56,128 nucleotides of DNA from Streptomyces fructofermentans (GTDB lineage Bacteria > Actinomycetota > Actinomycetes > Streptomycetales > Streptomycetaceae): positions 1 to 56,128 of the forward strand of contig NZ_BMWD01000038.1 of the NCBI RefSeq assembly GCF_014651055.1, read 5' to 3'. How positions within the stretch are numbered: position 1 is the first letter of the stretch; every line of letters begins with the position of its first letter. The translations under genes were made by a program, and so were the position numbers. The notes beneath the pieces were generated by a model that searched no databases, was not told the origin of the DNA, and saw only the letters and a program-made list of their open reading frames with translations. This document shows, piece by piece, positions 34,807-43,330 of the stretch.

Positions 34807-36192
34807 TCAGCGGAGGGACGAGCCGAACCGGGCCTCCAGGCCCGGCGTGCCGAGGCTCGCGGGGTTGAAGGTCGCGATGTTCTTCGTGACCGGGCCGTTC
34901 TTCGAGCCGCGCAGGACCCAGGCGGCGCCGGAGTCGACCTGCGGGGCGTCCTCCCACGGGGCGGCGACGATCAGGTCCGCACGGTTGTTGTTGTTCACAT
35001 CGGCCAGCAGCACTTCCTCGCCGAACTGGTCGTCCCGCTCCGAGGCGCCCGGAACACCGGACGTGGACTGCGAGAACGCGAGCGCGCCGCTGCCCGTCGG
35101 GCCCTTCGGCCCGCCCTTGAGGAGCACCACGCTGCCCGCGCCGCGGGTCGACCCGATGGCCTCCCCCGGCACACCCACCGCGAGGTCCGGGTAGCCGTCA
35201 CCGGTGACGTCGCCCGCGGCCAGCGCGCGGCCGAACTGGTCCCCGGTCTCATTGACGCCGGGCACTCCCGGGGTGTTCTGGGTGAGCTTCGTCGTGCGGG
35301 TGGACAGGCCGGAGGGCGATCCGAAGCGGATCTCGACCGTGCCCGGGAGGTTCGGGATGTCCTCGTGGCTCGTACCGAACTTGAACGTGGCGAAGTCGCC
35401 GTAGCCGTCGCGGTCGAAGTCGGCGATCACACCCTCCGAGGACGGGGTGATCGACCCGGGGATGCGGGTGACCGAGTTGTCCTTGCCGCCCTTCCACAGG
35501 CGTGTGCCGTGGCCGTGGTCCTCGAAGCCGTGGGTCGTGACGATGTCGTCGGCGCCGTCACCGGTCACGTCGCCCACGATGAAGTCGTAGCGGCCGTCCT
35601 CGTCGTCCTCGTCGAACGGGACGATCGTGCGGGACGCGGACGCGCCGGACCGGTCGAACGGGCCGAACTCCACGCCCACCACGCCGGTGCCGACGACCAG
35701 GTCGGCGTGCCCGTCACCGTTTACGTCACCGGCGGCCATGGGGCCGTTGTGCGCGGGGAGCGACAGGGCGACAGCCTCCTTGAGGCCCGCCGCGGAGCCC
35801 CACATGATGAACGTCGGACCGTTCTCGGAACCGATGGCGAGATCCGTGTAGCCGTCGCCGTCGAAGTCACGGGCGGCGCTCGTCCGGCCGAAGGAGTCGT
35901 AGTCCACGACGTCACCGGGCACACCCGGGGTCCCCCTGTTGATGACCTGGGGGTGGGCCGTGTCGGTGCCGGCGGCCGATCCGTACAGGACGGTGGCGTA
36001 TCCGGCGTCGTCCCGGCCGGAGACGGTGGCGGCGGGCGCCGTGAGGACGAGGTCCGCATAACCGTCGGCGTTGAAGTCCGTGACCGGTACGGGCGCGGCG
36101 GGAGCGGCCCCGGCCGTGCCGGTGGAGGACACCGCGCCGGTCACGAGAGCGGTGACCGCGATGGCGATGGGAAGGGAACGGCGCACGGACAT
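34807..36192 (-). CDS. Second secreted FG-GAP repeat protein
   Basis: A 461-aa protein starting at ATG 36192, with CGGAGGC directly upstream. It has a signal peptide (MSVRRSLPIAIAVTALVTG, cleavage near GTAGA), then seven FG-GAP loops: FNADGYAD, FDGDGYTD, VNGDGHAD, VTGDGADD, FDRDGYGD, VTGDGYPD and VNNNNRAD. Shared phrases such as LVLTAPAATV/VAVSAPGATV, DTAHP and TPGVPG show that it is a paralogue of the protein at 7245-8717. The last loop has lost its acidic pattern (NNNNR). Extracellular, calcium-binding, partner unknown. Confidence 0.9.
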   Translation of the reverse strand: MSVRRSLPIAIAVTALVTGAVSSTGTAGAAPAAPVPVTDFNADGYADLVLTAPAATVSGRDDAGYATVLYGSAAGTDTAHPQVINRGTPGVPGDVVDYDSFGRTSAARDFDGDGYTDLAIGSENGPTFIMWGSAAGLKEAVALSLPAHNGPMAAGDVNGDGHADLVVGTGVVGVEFGPFDRSGASASRTIVPFDEDDEDGRYDFIVGDVTGDGADDIVTTHGFEDHGHGTRLWKGGKDNSVTRIPGSITPSSEGVIADFDRDGYGDFATFKFGTSHEDIPNLPGTVEIRFGSPSGLSTRTTKLTQNTPGVPGVNETGDQFGRALAAGDVTGDGYPDLAVGVPGEAIGSTRGAGSVVLLKGGPKGPTGSGALAFSQSTSGVPGASERDDQFGEEVLLADVNNNNRADLIVAAPWEDAPQVDSGAAWVLRGSKNGPVTKNIATFNPASLGTPGLEARFGSSLR

Positions 36193-36673
36193 GCCTCCGG
36201 GAACGAGCTGGTGAAACAACTGACAAACACATGACGAACAACCCCGCCTTTGGGTTGTACGCGCTCTGGAAGTTATCCCAACGGGCGGGGGGCGACGCGG
36301 GCCGGCCGGTGGCGCGCGCCCCGAAGGGCGCTCGGACGCCGGGCCCGCCCGCACATCACCTGTGCGGTGCGGTCTCCCGTTCGATGTGTGACAGCTCGAC
36401 GGGATGGCGTACGGCGTACATGCACGTGAGGGGACCGCCGGTGACATGTACAGCCATCAAGGTGTCGATCCCGTCGTCGAGCCGCAGTACCAGCGCCGCG
36501 CGGGGTGTCCGTGGATCCGCACCGGCCGGAGCGGAGCCGCCGGGCCGAGGCCGCCGGCCCGATCCCGACGGCCCTGCGGAACGCGTCGAGCACCTGCCGG
36601 GTCCCGGCCGCTGCGGCGACCGCGTGCGGATGCCCGTGGTCCGCCGCCCGTCCGTCGCCCGCGGGAGGCGGCT
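36193..36673. other. Intergenic region with a sigma-factor remnant
   Basis: This 481-bp stretch holds the promoter region of the FG-GAP gene (36193-36300, with GTGTTTGTCAGTTGTTTCAC reading leftward) and the SigJ-type remnant annotated separately. The sequence between 36540 and 36673 is not assignable. Confidence 0.45.
36356..36534 (-). pseudogene. C-terminal fragment of a SigJ-type ECF sigma factor
   Basis: Reading leftward to a TGA at 36356-36358, the last about 45 codons give AALVLRLDDGIDTLMAVHVT, then GGPLTCMYAVRHPVELSHIE and RETAPHR. This matches the ending of SigJ-like ECF factors with a SnoaL-type C-terminal domain, where the pattern DGxIDxVMAVRxxxG, YxVRNPEKL and the terminal ERET-x-x-x-R are usual. 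No sigma domains precede it; upstream the reading frame becomes unrelated Pro/Arg-rich sequence. It is a truncated relic lying behind the TPR gene. Confidence 0.65.
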
Positions 36674-38032
36674 TCAGAACGGGGGCACATCGTCGGGGAC
36701 AGTGGGTCGTACCGGCTCGACCGGCACGGGCGCGCGCCGCCGAAGCAGGGCCACGGCGTCCTCGACGCGGCCGGCGTCGAGGAGATACCGGGCCAGGACG
36801 CCGCTGTTGTCGTCGCCATGCTGTTCGAGGACGGTGAGGGCCTCCTCCACGCGGCCGGCGTCCGCGAGCAGTCCGGCCAGCGGCCGGGCCGCGTACCAGG
36901 TGGTGCCCTCGGGATGGGCCCGTGCCTGCGCGATCGCCTCCTCGCGCAGACCGCACGCGCTGAGGAGCGGGAGCCGCATCCGGAAGAAGTCCCAGTCCTC
37001 CCCGCCGTGGCGTGCCTTGAGGGTGTCGAGGTGGGCGAGGCCCTCCTCGGCGCGGCCCTGCTCGGCGTAGAGGGTGCACAGCGTGTCGACGAGCCAGTCC
37101 TCCGCGCCGCCCGGCGAGTCGACGAGCGCGCGCATCACCGTGATCGCCTCGTCGCCCCGGCCGTGCCGTGCGAGGAGCCGGGAGAGGTGCACGGCTCCGT
37201 GGCTGCGGGGTGCCTGCGCGTCCCCCGGATGCCGGAAGACCGCGATGGCGCCCTCCACGTCGCCACGCTCCTCCAGCACCTCCGCCAGGCGCTCCGCCGC
37301 GTGGCCGTGGTGCTCGACCGCCGCGTACGTCCGCAACTCCTCGATCCGGTCGTGCCGGGCCAGCAGGTCGGCCAGTCGGTCGCGGTTGTCGACCGAGGTG
37401 GTGTCCCGGGTGTGCAGCAGCGCGACCGCCTCGTCGACGAGGCCCTGGCGTTCACGTATCGCGGCGAGCAGCTCGACTGCGTTGAAGGGCTCGGTGGTGC
37501 GGTTCGTGCACGAAGGATCGCCGCAGCGCGGCCGCCCGCCGAGGCGCGGGGTCAGCAGGGCGGCGGCCTCCTCGTCCAAACCCGCGCTCTCGGCGGCGTC
37601 GACCAGCGCGGCGGCCAGGAACCAGTCCTCGACATGCGGGCTCAGCAGGGCGAAGGCCTCGCCGCCCCGTCCGTGCCGGGAGAGCAGGCGGGCGAAGAAC
37701 TCCAGCGCCGACCGCTTCTCGGCCTCCGCGTGCGGGCGCACCAGCGCGATCGCCTCGTCGGCCCGTCCCCACTCCTCCAGCAGCTCGGCCGCGGTCGCGG
37801 CGGCCTTCCACCAGCCCGTGGCGAGGTACGGGGCGAGCACGTCCATCGCCTGCGCCTGCCGGCCCCGCCCGCCCAGCAGCTGTGCCTGCGCACGCGCGCA
37901 GAACCAGTCCCCGAGACCGGCCTGGCGCTCGACCTCGTCGGTGTGGCCGAGTTCGAGTAGTCGCGAGACCAGGTGCGGGGGAATGCAGCCGGAGAGCGTG
38001 CGGGTCCGGTGGTCAAGATCGTCGGCGTCCAT
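36674..38032 (-). CDS. TPR/pentatricopeptide-like repeat protein
   Basis: A 452-aa soluble protein built from about ten helical hairpin repeats of 33-38 residues. Repeats carry a recurring pattern: LLxxxGRxDEAIALVRPHAE, LLSRHGRGGEAFALLSPHVE, LLARHGRGDEAITVMRALVD, LLADAGRVEEALTVLEQHGD, LLDAGRVEDAVALLRRR. The alpha-solenoid suggests a scaffold or protein-binding role in the cytoplasm. One insertion (CGDPSCTN) holds two cysteines. It ends in a Pro-rich tail. No partner gene is obvious nearby. Confidence 0.82.
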   Translation of the reverse strand: MDADDLDHRTRTLSGCIPPHLVSRLLELGHTDEVERQAGLGDWFCARAQAQLLGGRGRQAQAMDVLAPYLATGWWKAAATAAELLEEWGRADEAIALVRPHAEAEKRSALEFFARLLSRHGRGGEAFALLSPHVEDWFLAAALVDAAESAGLDEEAAALLTPRLGGRPRCGDPSCTNRTTEPFNAVELLAAIRERQGLVDEAVALLHTRDTTSVDNRDRLADLLARHDRIEELRTYAAVEHHGHAAERLAEVLEERGDVEGAIAVFRHPGDAQAPRSHGAVHLSRLLARHGRGDEAITVMRALVDSPGGAEDWLVDTLCTLYAEQGRAEEGLAHLDTLKARHGGEDWDFFRMRLPLLSACGLREEAIAQARAHPEGTTWYAARPLAGLLADAGRVEEALTVLEQHGDDNSGVLARYLLDAGRVEDAVALLRRRAPVPVEPVRPTVPDDVPPF

Positions 38033-38167
38033 GGGGGCGCACCTTAGGGCCCGCCACCGACATCGGTACTCCGGCCGGACGCCGGCCCGGTCGTGGCACC
38101 GCCCCGAGGGTCCGCCGGGCGGCGGGGCCGTTCACGGGTCAGGCGGACGCGGAGGCGCGTAGTCGCT

Positions 38168-39202
38168 TCACGGGGCGGAGGTGTGCGGGGCGGGAGCGGC
38201 TGGGCCCGGAGCGGGCGCGGAGCCACGTCTCGCCCCACGCAGCAGCGCGGCCCCCAGCGGAGTCAGCGTGTGCAGCACGTGGGCGGCCATGCGCTCGGTC
38301 GCGATGAGCCCCGCGTCGCGCAGCGCGCGGGTGTGGAAGCTGACGGTCGTCGGCGACACCCCGGCCGCCCTGGCGGCCTCGGTCGAGGTCGCGCCCTGCG
38401 CGGACGCGAGCAGTACGGCCGTCCGTGTGCGGCCGAGCAGCACGTCGAGGGCGGGCTGCCCTTCGTCGCGTTCCGGGTCCGGCCGGGCCTTGTGGAGCAG
38501 GGGGTACACCAGCACCGGGGGGAGTCCCGGGTCCGCGAGCGTCACCGGGCTGTGCCAGATGAAGTACGACGGGAGGAGCATCAGGCCCCTGCCGTCCAGG
38601 CGCAGGTCACCGCCCACCATGTGGTGCTCGACCTCCAGCACGGGGGGCCGCCACCTCATGCGCGGCGCGAGGCTGGCCAGCAGGCCCTCGGCGCCGCCGT
38701 CGAGGAAGGCGCGGGCGCGCACGGCCCGGTCCGCGTCGATGCGGGCCTGCATCAGCTCCTCGTACGGCTTGACGGCCGCCTCGTGGTAAGCCCGTAAGGC
38801 GTCGGTCAGGGTCCTGCGCTGCTCGGGCTCGGCGAGGCGCGGCAGCCAGGGGTGGCGGGCCGCGCCCGCGACCAGCGACACCTCCCGGAGCACCCGGTCC
38901 CGCGGCGTCGCCAGAATCGCGTCGAGGCCGGCGGCAAGGCCCTCCTGTGCCTCCGGGGGCGTCAGGAAGTCGGGGTAGTAGGCCGCGCGCGGGAAGGCGG
39001 GGAGCAGCAGGGACCTGACCGTGGGCGCGAGGCCGGACTCGGTCAGCCGCTGTGCCGCCGACCGGTACCAACCGGAGTACGCCCACCTGCCGCGGCGGGT
39101 CTGGAAGCGGTGCAGGCTCGACGCGATCTCCCACAGCGGGTCGGGCCGGGATGCCAGGCGGGTCCGGGCGAGGTCGACCTCGGTGAAGTGGATCCGGAGC
39201 AA
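38168..39202 (-). CDS. DUF5937-type winged-helix transcriptional regulator
   Basis: A 344-aa regulator read from TTG 39202, supported by GAGGGAGAATTCG upstream. Residues 1-230 form the family's N-terminal domain (LRIHFTEVDLARTRLASRPD, then DPLWEIASSLHRFQ and PDFLTPPEAQEGL). The C-terminal about 80 residues are an ArsR-like helix-turn-helix: GRTRTAVLLASAQGATSTEA, ARAAGVSPTTVSFHTRALRD and VLHTLTPLGAALLR. It is a clear paralogue of the regulator at 49093-50091. It is divergent from the DUF2690 secreted-protein gene across 122 bp. Confidence 0.88.
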   Translation of the reverse strand: MLRIHFTEVDLARTRLASRPDPLWEIASSLHRFQTRRGRWAYSGWYRSAAQRLTESGLAPTVRSLLLPAFPRAAYYPDFLTPPEAQEGLAAGLDAILATPRDRVLREVSLVAGAARHPWLPRLAEPEQRRTLTDALRAYHEAAVKPYEELMQARIDADRAVRARAFLDGGAEGLLASLAPRMRWRPPVLEVEHHMVGGDLRLDGRGLMLLPSYFIWHSPVTLADPGLPPVLVYPLLHKARPDPERDEGQPALDVLLGRTRTAVLLASAQGATSTEAARAAGVSPTTVSFHTRALRDAGLIATERMAAHVLHTLTPLGAALLRGARRGSAPAPGPAAPAPHTSAP

Positions 39203-39324
39203 CGAATTCTCCCTCGCGGCCTGCGCACTTCGAGCCTGTTCGCAGAGTCTGGGGTCCGCTGTGACCCGCTGGCAAGATGGCGGCCGTCCGCAGCCGCGGA
39301 CGATGACGGATGGGGGGCGATTCC

Positions 39325-39837
39325 GTGCAACGAGTACGTGTCAAGGCGGCGATGAGCGCGCTGACCCTGATGGCGGCGACGGGCGCAGTGTGGCTCGGTC
39401 TGGCGACACCCGCCCAGGCGGCCACCTGCTCCTGGTACTCCGGTCAGACTGGGACCTCTTCCAACTGCGACAACAAGGACCCCGACGTCCTGGCGTGCGG
39501 CTCCGACGGGCAGACGATCTACTCCACGCGCCTGAAGCGCAGTTACGACGGCGCGCTGAACGGTCCGCTGCTCGAACTGCGTTACAGCCCGAGTTGTCGC
39601 ACGGTGTGGGGGCGCCTGACAGGTGCCTGGGGCACCGACTACGACCAGGCAGGCTGCACCGTCACCGTCCACCGGAACTCGGACGGCCAGGAGTACTCGC
39701 GCAAGCCGGCGTTCGGGGCCACGAATGCCACCGTGTGGTCGAACACCGTGTACGACGCCGGCGTGACCGCGTACGTGAAGGCGTACTGCGACACGGGACC
39801 CGGCTACCAGTACAACGGGCAGACGGCCAGCTACTGA
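39325..39837 (+). CDS. Secreted DUF2690-family protein
   Basis: A 170-aa exported protein. GTG 39325 is preferred over ATG 39310 because GGGGGGCGA then sits at a normal distance. The signal peptide ends near LATPAQA. The mature part begins ATCSWYSGQTG and has the DUF2690 pattern of cysteines and acidic motif: NCDNKDPDVLACGSDGQTIY, LLELRYSPSCRTVWGRL, and a final EYSRKPAFGATNATVWS. Two or more disulfides are likely. The function of this secreted actinobacterial family is unknown. Confidence 0.85.
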   Translation: MQRVRVKAAMSALTLMAATGAVWLGLATPAQAATCSWYSGQTGTSSNCDNKDPDVLACGSDGQTIYSTRLKRSYDGALNGPLLELRYSPSCRTVWGRLTGAWGTDYDQAGCTVTVHRNSDGQEYSRKPAFGATNATVWSNTVYDAGVTAYVKAYCDTGPGYQYNGQTASY

Positions 39838-39920
39838 GAAGCCGGCCCTGCCCGCCCGGGGAGCGGGGTCCGAGAGGCTCCGGTCCGGGCGGTCCTCCAT
39901 GTACGCGGCTCGAGGGCGGC

Positions 39921-39971
39921 GGCCCCTCGGCGGCTCGGCGGTGCGAACCGTACCGGGCGTGCCGAGGGGCC
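39921..39971 (+). terminator. Long-spaced inverted repeat downstream of the DUF2690 gene
   Basis: GGCCCCTCGGC (39921-39931) pairs perfectly with GCCGAGGGGCC (39961-39971), 84 bp past the stop codon; the 29-nt spacer can itself fold. The 336-bp gap 39838-40173 contains this structure and the promoter side of the next gene, but no other gene. Confidence 0.5.
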
Positions 39972-40173
39972 CTGTCGTGTGCCCTGCGCTGTGATGGTTC
40001 CCGGCGCTTGCCGGGAACAGCAGGTCCGGTCGGCAGTGTTGAGCGACCGAGGGTCCGGCGCCGCACGCGCGGGGACCGCTGGGTCGCCGCCCCGACAGGA
40101 ATCGGGCCCTCGGTTCCGCGGTGTGCCCGCCGCGCGTTCCGACCGCTACGGATTTCTGCAGAAGGACTGTTCC

Positions 40174-41007
40174 ATGACTGACCGGCCCCTGACCTTGATG
40201 GCAGTGCACGCCCACCCCGACGACGAGGCCACCGGGACCGGAGGGGTCCTCGCGCGGTACGCGGCCGAAGGAATCCGTACGGTGCTGGTGACGTGTACCG
40301 ACGGCGGCTGCGGTGACGGACCGGGAGGTGTCAAGCCGGGCGACCCCGAACACGACCCGGCCGCCGTTGCCCTGATGCGCCGTCAGGAACTCGAGGCCAG
40401 TTGTGAAGTGCTGAAGATCAGCGATCTGGAGATGCTGGACTACGCCGACTCCGGGATGATGGGCTGGCCCAGCAACGAGGCCCCCGGAGCCTTCTGGCAG
40501 ACCCCCGTGGAGGAGGGCGCCGCCCGGCTCGCGGAACTCATGCGGCACTACAGGCCCGATGTGGTCGTCACCTACGACGAGAACGGCTTCTACGGTCATC
40601 CGGACCACATCCAGGCCCACCGCATCACGATGGCGGCGCTGGAGATGATCGAGCCGGATCCCAAGGTGTACTGGACGACGATGCCCCGCTCGATGATGGG
40701 GCGGTTCGGCGAGATCATGCGCGAGTTCGGCGAGGACATGCCGGAGCCGGATCCCGCCGAGGCCGCCGAGATGGCCAAGATCGGGCTGCCGGACGACGAG
40801 ATCACCACGTGGGTGGACACCACCGCGTTCAGCGGCCAGAAGTTCGACGCTCTGGCGGCGCACGCCAGCCAGGGCGAGAACATCTTCTTCCTCAGGATGG
40901 GCAAGGAGCGGTTCGGCGAGTTCATGGGCGTCGAGACCTTCGTACGCGTCCAGGACGCCACGGGTGCCGCCCTGCCCGAGAACGATCTCTTCGCCGGACT
41001 GCGCTGA
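40174..41007 (+). CDS. PIG-L/LmbE-family deacetylase, mycothiol S-conjugate amidase-like
   Basis: The 277-aa product begins MTDRPLTLMAVHAHPDDEAT after GAAGGAC. The zinc motif HAHPDDE (residues 12-18) and the second ligand motif YGHPDH (near residue 144) are intact, and AHASQGENIFFLRM matches the C-terminal family motif. The pattern TYDENGFYGHPDHIQAHRIT is close to Mca/MshB enzymes of mycothiol metabolism. It would remove an acetyl or amide group from glucosaminyl-inositol conjugates or a related drug conjugate. Streptomyces have several such paralogues, so the exact substrate is not certain. Confidence 0.88.
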   Translation: MTDRPLTLMAVHAHPDDEATGTGGVLARYAAEGIRTVLVTCTDGGCGDGPGGVKPGDPEHDPAAVALMRRQELEASCEVLKISDLEMLDYADSGMMGWPSNEAPGAFWQTPVEEGAARLAELMRHYRPDVVVTYDENGFYGHPDHIQAHRITMAALEMIEPDPKVYWTTMPRSMMGRFGEIMREFGEDMPEPDPAEAAEMAKIGLPDDEITTWVDTTAFSGQKFDALAAHASQGENIFFLRMGKERFGEFMGVETFVRVQDATGAALPENDLFAGLR

Positions 41008-41247
41008 GCAGCCTGCGGGACCGGCACTCCGCGGCTGTGGTCGGCGGCCGTCCCACTGCGTGATCCAGGGTGCCGGTGTCCGCCGGAACGGAAGCCCGCC
41101 CCGGCCGGCCGATCGGGTCACGCGGGGGCGGGCCGACGGGCACTTCCGGGTGGCGGACGTCGAGGGGCCCCTGTCCGAGAGGTCGCGTGACAACTTCCGG
41201 GCGTGGCTTGCCGCTTGCCGACCAGGTCCCTCGGGAACACTCGACCC

Positions 41248-41478
41248 ATGAGGGGACGCAGAACCCAGGCCCAGCGGGACGAGGCCACCGTGGAGTCCGT
41301 CTACGTTGCCGCGTCCGCGCTCGTTCTGGCGATGGCCGCTTGCCTCGTGGTGGCCAGTCCCGTCCTGCTCTTCGACGCGGTCCATGGTGAAGCCGGACGC
41401 ACACTCGTCGTCCTCGGCAAGGCGGTCGGAGCGGTCGTCTTCGTCGCGCGGCTGGTTTCGGGCCTGCGGGGCCACTGA
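41248..41478 (+). CDS. Small membrane protein, DUF6332-like
   Basis: A 76-aa product from ATG 41248 with two hydrophobic helices (SVYVAASALVLAMAACLVVA, TLVVLGKAVGAVVFVARLV) and a basic N-terminus (MRGRRTQAQRDEATV). The N-terminal RRTQAQRDEATVE pattern resembles a small actinobacterial membrane-protein family that I remember as DUF6332. Function unknown. Confidence 0.55.
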   Translation: MRGRRTQAQRDEATVESVYVAASALVLAMAACLVVASPVLLFDAVHGEAGRTLVVLGKAVGAVVFVARLVSGLRGH

Positions 41479-41716
41479 GAGGTGGCGTGCGATCGAGCGG
41501 AGGGCTGCCGGGCGCAGCCCCGGCTCGGCCCACGCCACTGCCTCGGCCGCGGGTCCGCGCCGTCGAAGTGAGCACTGGTCGTTTTGGGTGTAATGTCGCG
41601 AAAGGTCTTGGTCGCGGCACTGGAGGCCGGTGACAGGCACAGCCCGCCGACTCCGCGACCCGACCGAAGCAACCCACGGCCAAGCCTCGATCCGGCGTGA
41701 AGCGGAGGGATCTTCC

Positions 41717-42547
41717 ATGGGCACAGTCACCACGAACGACGGCACAAGCATCTTCTACAAGGACTGGGGCCCGCGGGACGCTCAGCCCATCGTGTTCCAC
41801 CACGGATGGCCGCTCAGCGCGGACGACTGGGACAACCAGATGCTGTTCTTCCTCGAACAGGGCTACCGGGTGATCGCCCACGACAGGCGGGGGCACGGTC
41901 GCTCCACGCAGAGCGCGACCGGCCACGAGATGGACACCTACGCCGCTGACGTGGCGGCGCTCACCGATGCGCTGAATCTGCACGACGCCGTCCACATCGG
42001 CCATTCGACCGGTGGCGGCGAAGCCGCGCGGTACGTGGCACGCGCGAAGTCGGGCAGGGTCGCCAAGGCCATCCTCGTGGGGGCGGTGCCGCCGATCATG
42101 GTGAAGTCGGAGGCCAACCCCGGCGGCCTGCCGATCGAGGTGTTCGACGGCTTCCGCAAGTCGCTGGCCGCCAACCGGGCGCAGTTCTACATCGACGTGG
42201 CGTCCGGCCCCTTCTACGGGTACAACCGTCCCGGCGCCGAGACGTCGCAGGGGGTCGTCGACAACTGGTGGCGGCAGGGCATGCAGGGCGCGGCCAACGC
42301 GCACTACCTGTGCATCAAGGCGTTCTCCGAGACCGACTTCACCGAGGACCTCAAGCAGATCGAAGTGCCGGTGCTGGTCGCGCACGGCACGGACGACCAG
42401 ATCGTGCCCTACGAGGACTCCGCGCCGCTGTCCTCCAAGCTTCTGAAGAACGGCCGCCTGAAGACCTACGACGGGCTGCCGCACGGCATGCTGGCGACCC
42501 ATCCCGACGTGGTCAACCCCGACCTGCTGGCCTTCGTGAAGGAGTAG
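41717..42547 (+). CDS. Alpha/beta hydrolase, non-haem haloperoxidase (perhydrolase) type
   Basis: A 276-aa cytoplasmic hydrolase starting at ATG 41717, with GGAGGGATCTTCC upstream. It has the oxyanion-hole segment FHHGWPLSADDWDNQM, the nucleophile elbow GHSTGGGEAARYVARA (Ser in G-x-S-x-G), the acid in HGTDDQIVPYEDSAP and the catalytic His in GLPHGML. These motifs and the RRGHGRSTQ segment place it with the chloroperoxidase/perhydrolase group, which form peracids or hydrolyse esters. Most relatives have GFSTGG at the elbow; here it is GHSTGG. It is followed by a strong terminator, so it is monocistronic. Confidence 0.9.
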   Translation: MGTVTTNDGTSIFYKDWGPRDAQPIVFHHGWPLSADDWDNQMLFFLEQGYRVIAHDRRGHGRSTQSATGHEMDTYAADVAALTDALNLHDAVHIGHSTGGGEAARYVARAKSGRVAKAILVGAVPPIMVKSEANPGGLPIEVFDGFRKSLAANRAQFYIDVASGPFYGYNRPGAETSQGVVDNWWRQGMQGAANAHYLCIKAFSETDFTEDLKQIEVPVLVAHGTDDQIVPYEDSAPLSSKLLKNGRLKTYDGLPHGMLATHPDVVNPDLLAFVKE

Positions 42548-42906
42548 ACCGGCCGTCACGAATCGTTCGAACCGGTCGGCGCGAGTCGGTCGCACCGGCC
42601 GGCGAACGAACGCGGAGTGAGCAGGCACGAGCGACCGGGAGGCCACACCTCCCAAGACGTACGGCGCAGCGGCCCGGACACCGTCCGGGCCGCTGCGCCG
42701 TCGTGAGCCCGGCTTCGGGGGCGCGGCGTACGACAGTGCCGGGCGGCCGTGTTCGCGCCCGTCGACCATGCCGGCGCGGGCTCCGCGGGCAACTGCTCCG
42801 GCCCGGTGACGGCAGCCTTCACCCGGTCGGACAGTTCCGTGCCGCCTCGGCGATGGCGTGCGGGCAGTGTCGGCAGCAATCAGCCTCCACGACCTGGAAG
42901 AGTGGT
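42548..42906. other. Intergenic region before the disrupted hydrolase gene
   Basis: Contains the strong terminator at 42661-42701 and about 200 bp that should carry the promoter of the disrupted secreted hydrolase. No extra gene is seen. Confidence 0.45.
42661..42701 (+). terminator. Very strong terminator hairpin
   Basis: A perfect 19-bp stem (42661-42679 with 42683-42701) has a 3-nt loop, 113 bp past the hydrolase stop. No U-tract. Confidence 0.85.
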
Positions 42907-43063
42907 CTGAAGCCCGTTCGACTGCCCAAGCTCGCGTCCCTGGCCGTCCTGCTGCCCGCCGCGGCCCTCATATCCGCCGGCCCGTCCCTGGCCTCCGAGA
43001 GCGGAGGCCATCCCGAACCGCATGAAGGCACCAAGCCGACCGTCGTGCTGGTGCACGGAGCGT

Positions 43064-43330
43064 CTCTGATCAGCTGAGCGATTCCGCGCGGACCGTGAGA
43101 TTCGGCGCGGGTTCTGCCCACCTGGGCGGGGAAGCGTGAGCGTGGAGATGGAATCCCGCGCCCAGTGCTGCTCCGCGTGGCCGGTGTCGGCTGGTGGTGG
43201 GTGTCCTGATCGTGGTCACGCTCTGATGCCGGTGGGCTGCGCGAGGCAGCCGGGTCCGGTCCGTTGGTGCGTGTCCCTCCGGACGCTGACCGGCACGGCC
43301 GAGGGGCCGCGTCGGGGAGGGAACCTCACG
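43064..43330 (-). ncRNA. Predicted omega-RNA (reRNA) region at the element right end
   Basis: In IS200/605 and IS607 elements the guide RNA of TnpB is made from the 3' end of tnpB through the right end, and its guide is the flanking DNA. Here tnpB stops at 43070 and the element ends at about 43064, so the scaffold must overlap tnpB codons. The guide, read leftward from 43063, would begin ACGCTCCGTGCACCAG. The 5' boundary given is arbitrary, and folding was not computed. Confidence 0.35.

Noticed and set aside
39043..41751. 902-codon minus-strand frame across the PIG-L deacetylase region
   Set aside because: Antisense shadow; the plus-strand genes carry catalytic motifs and ribosome-binding sites.
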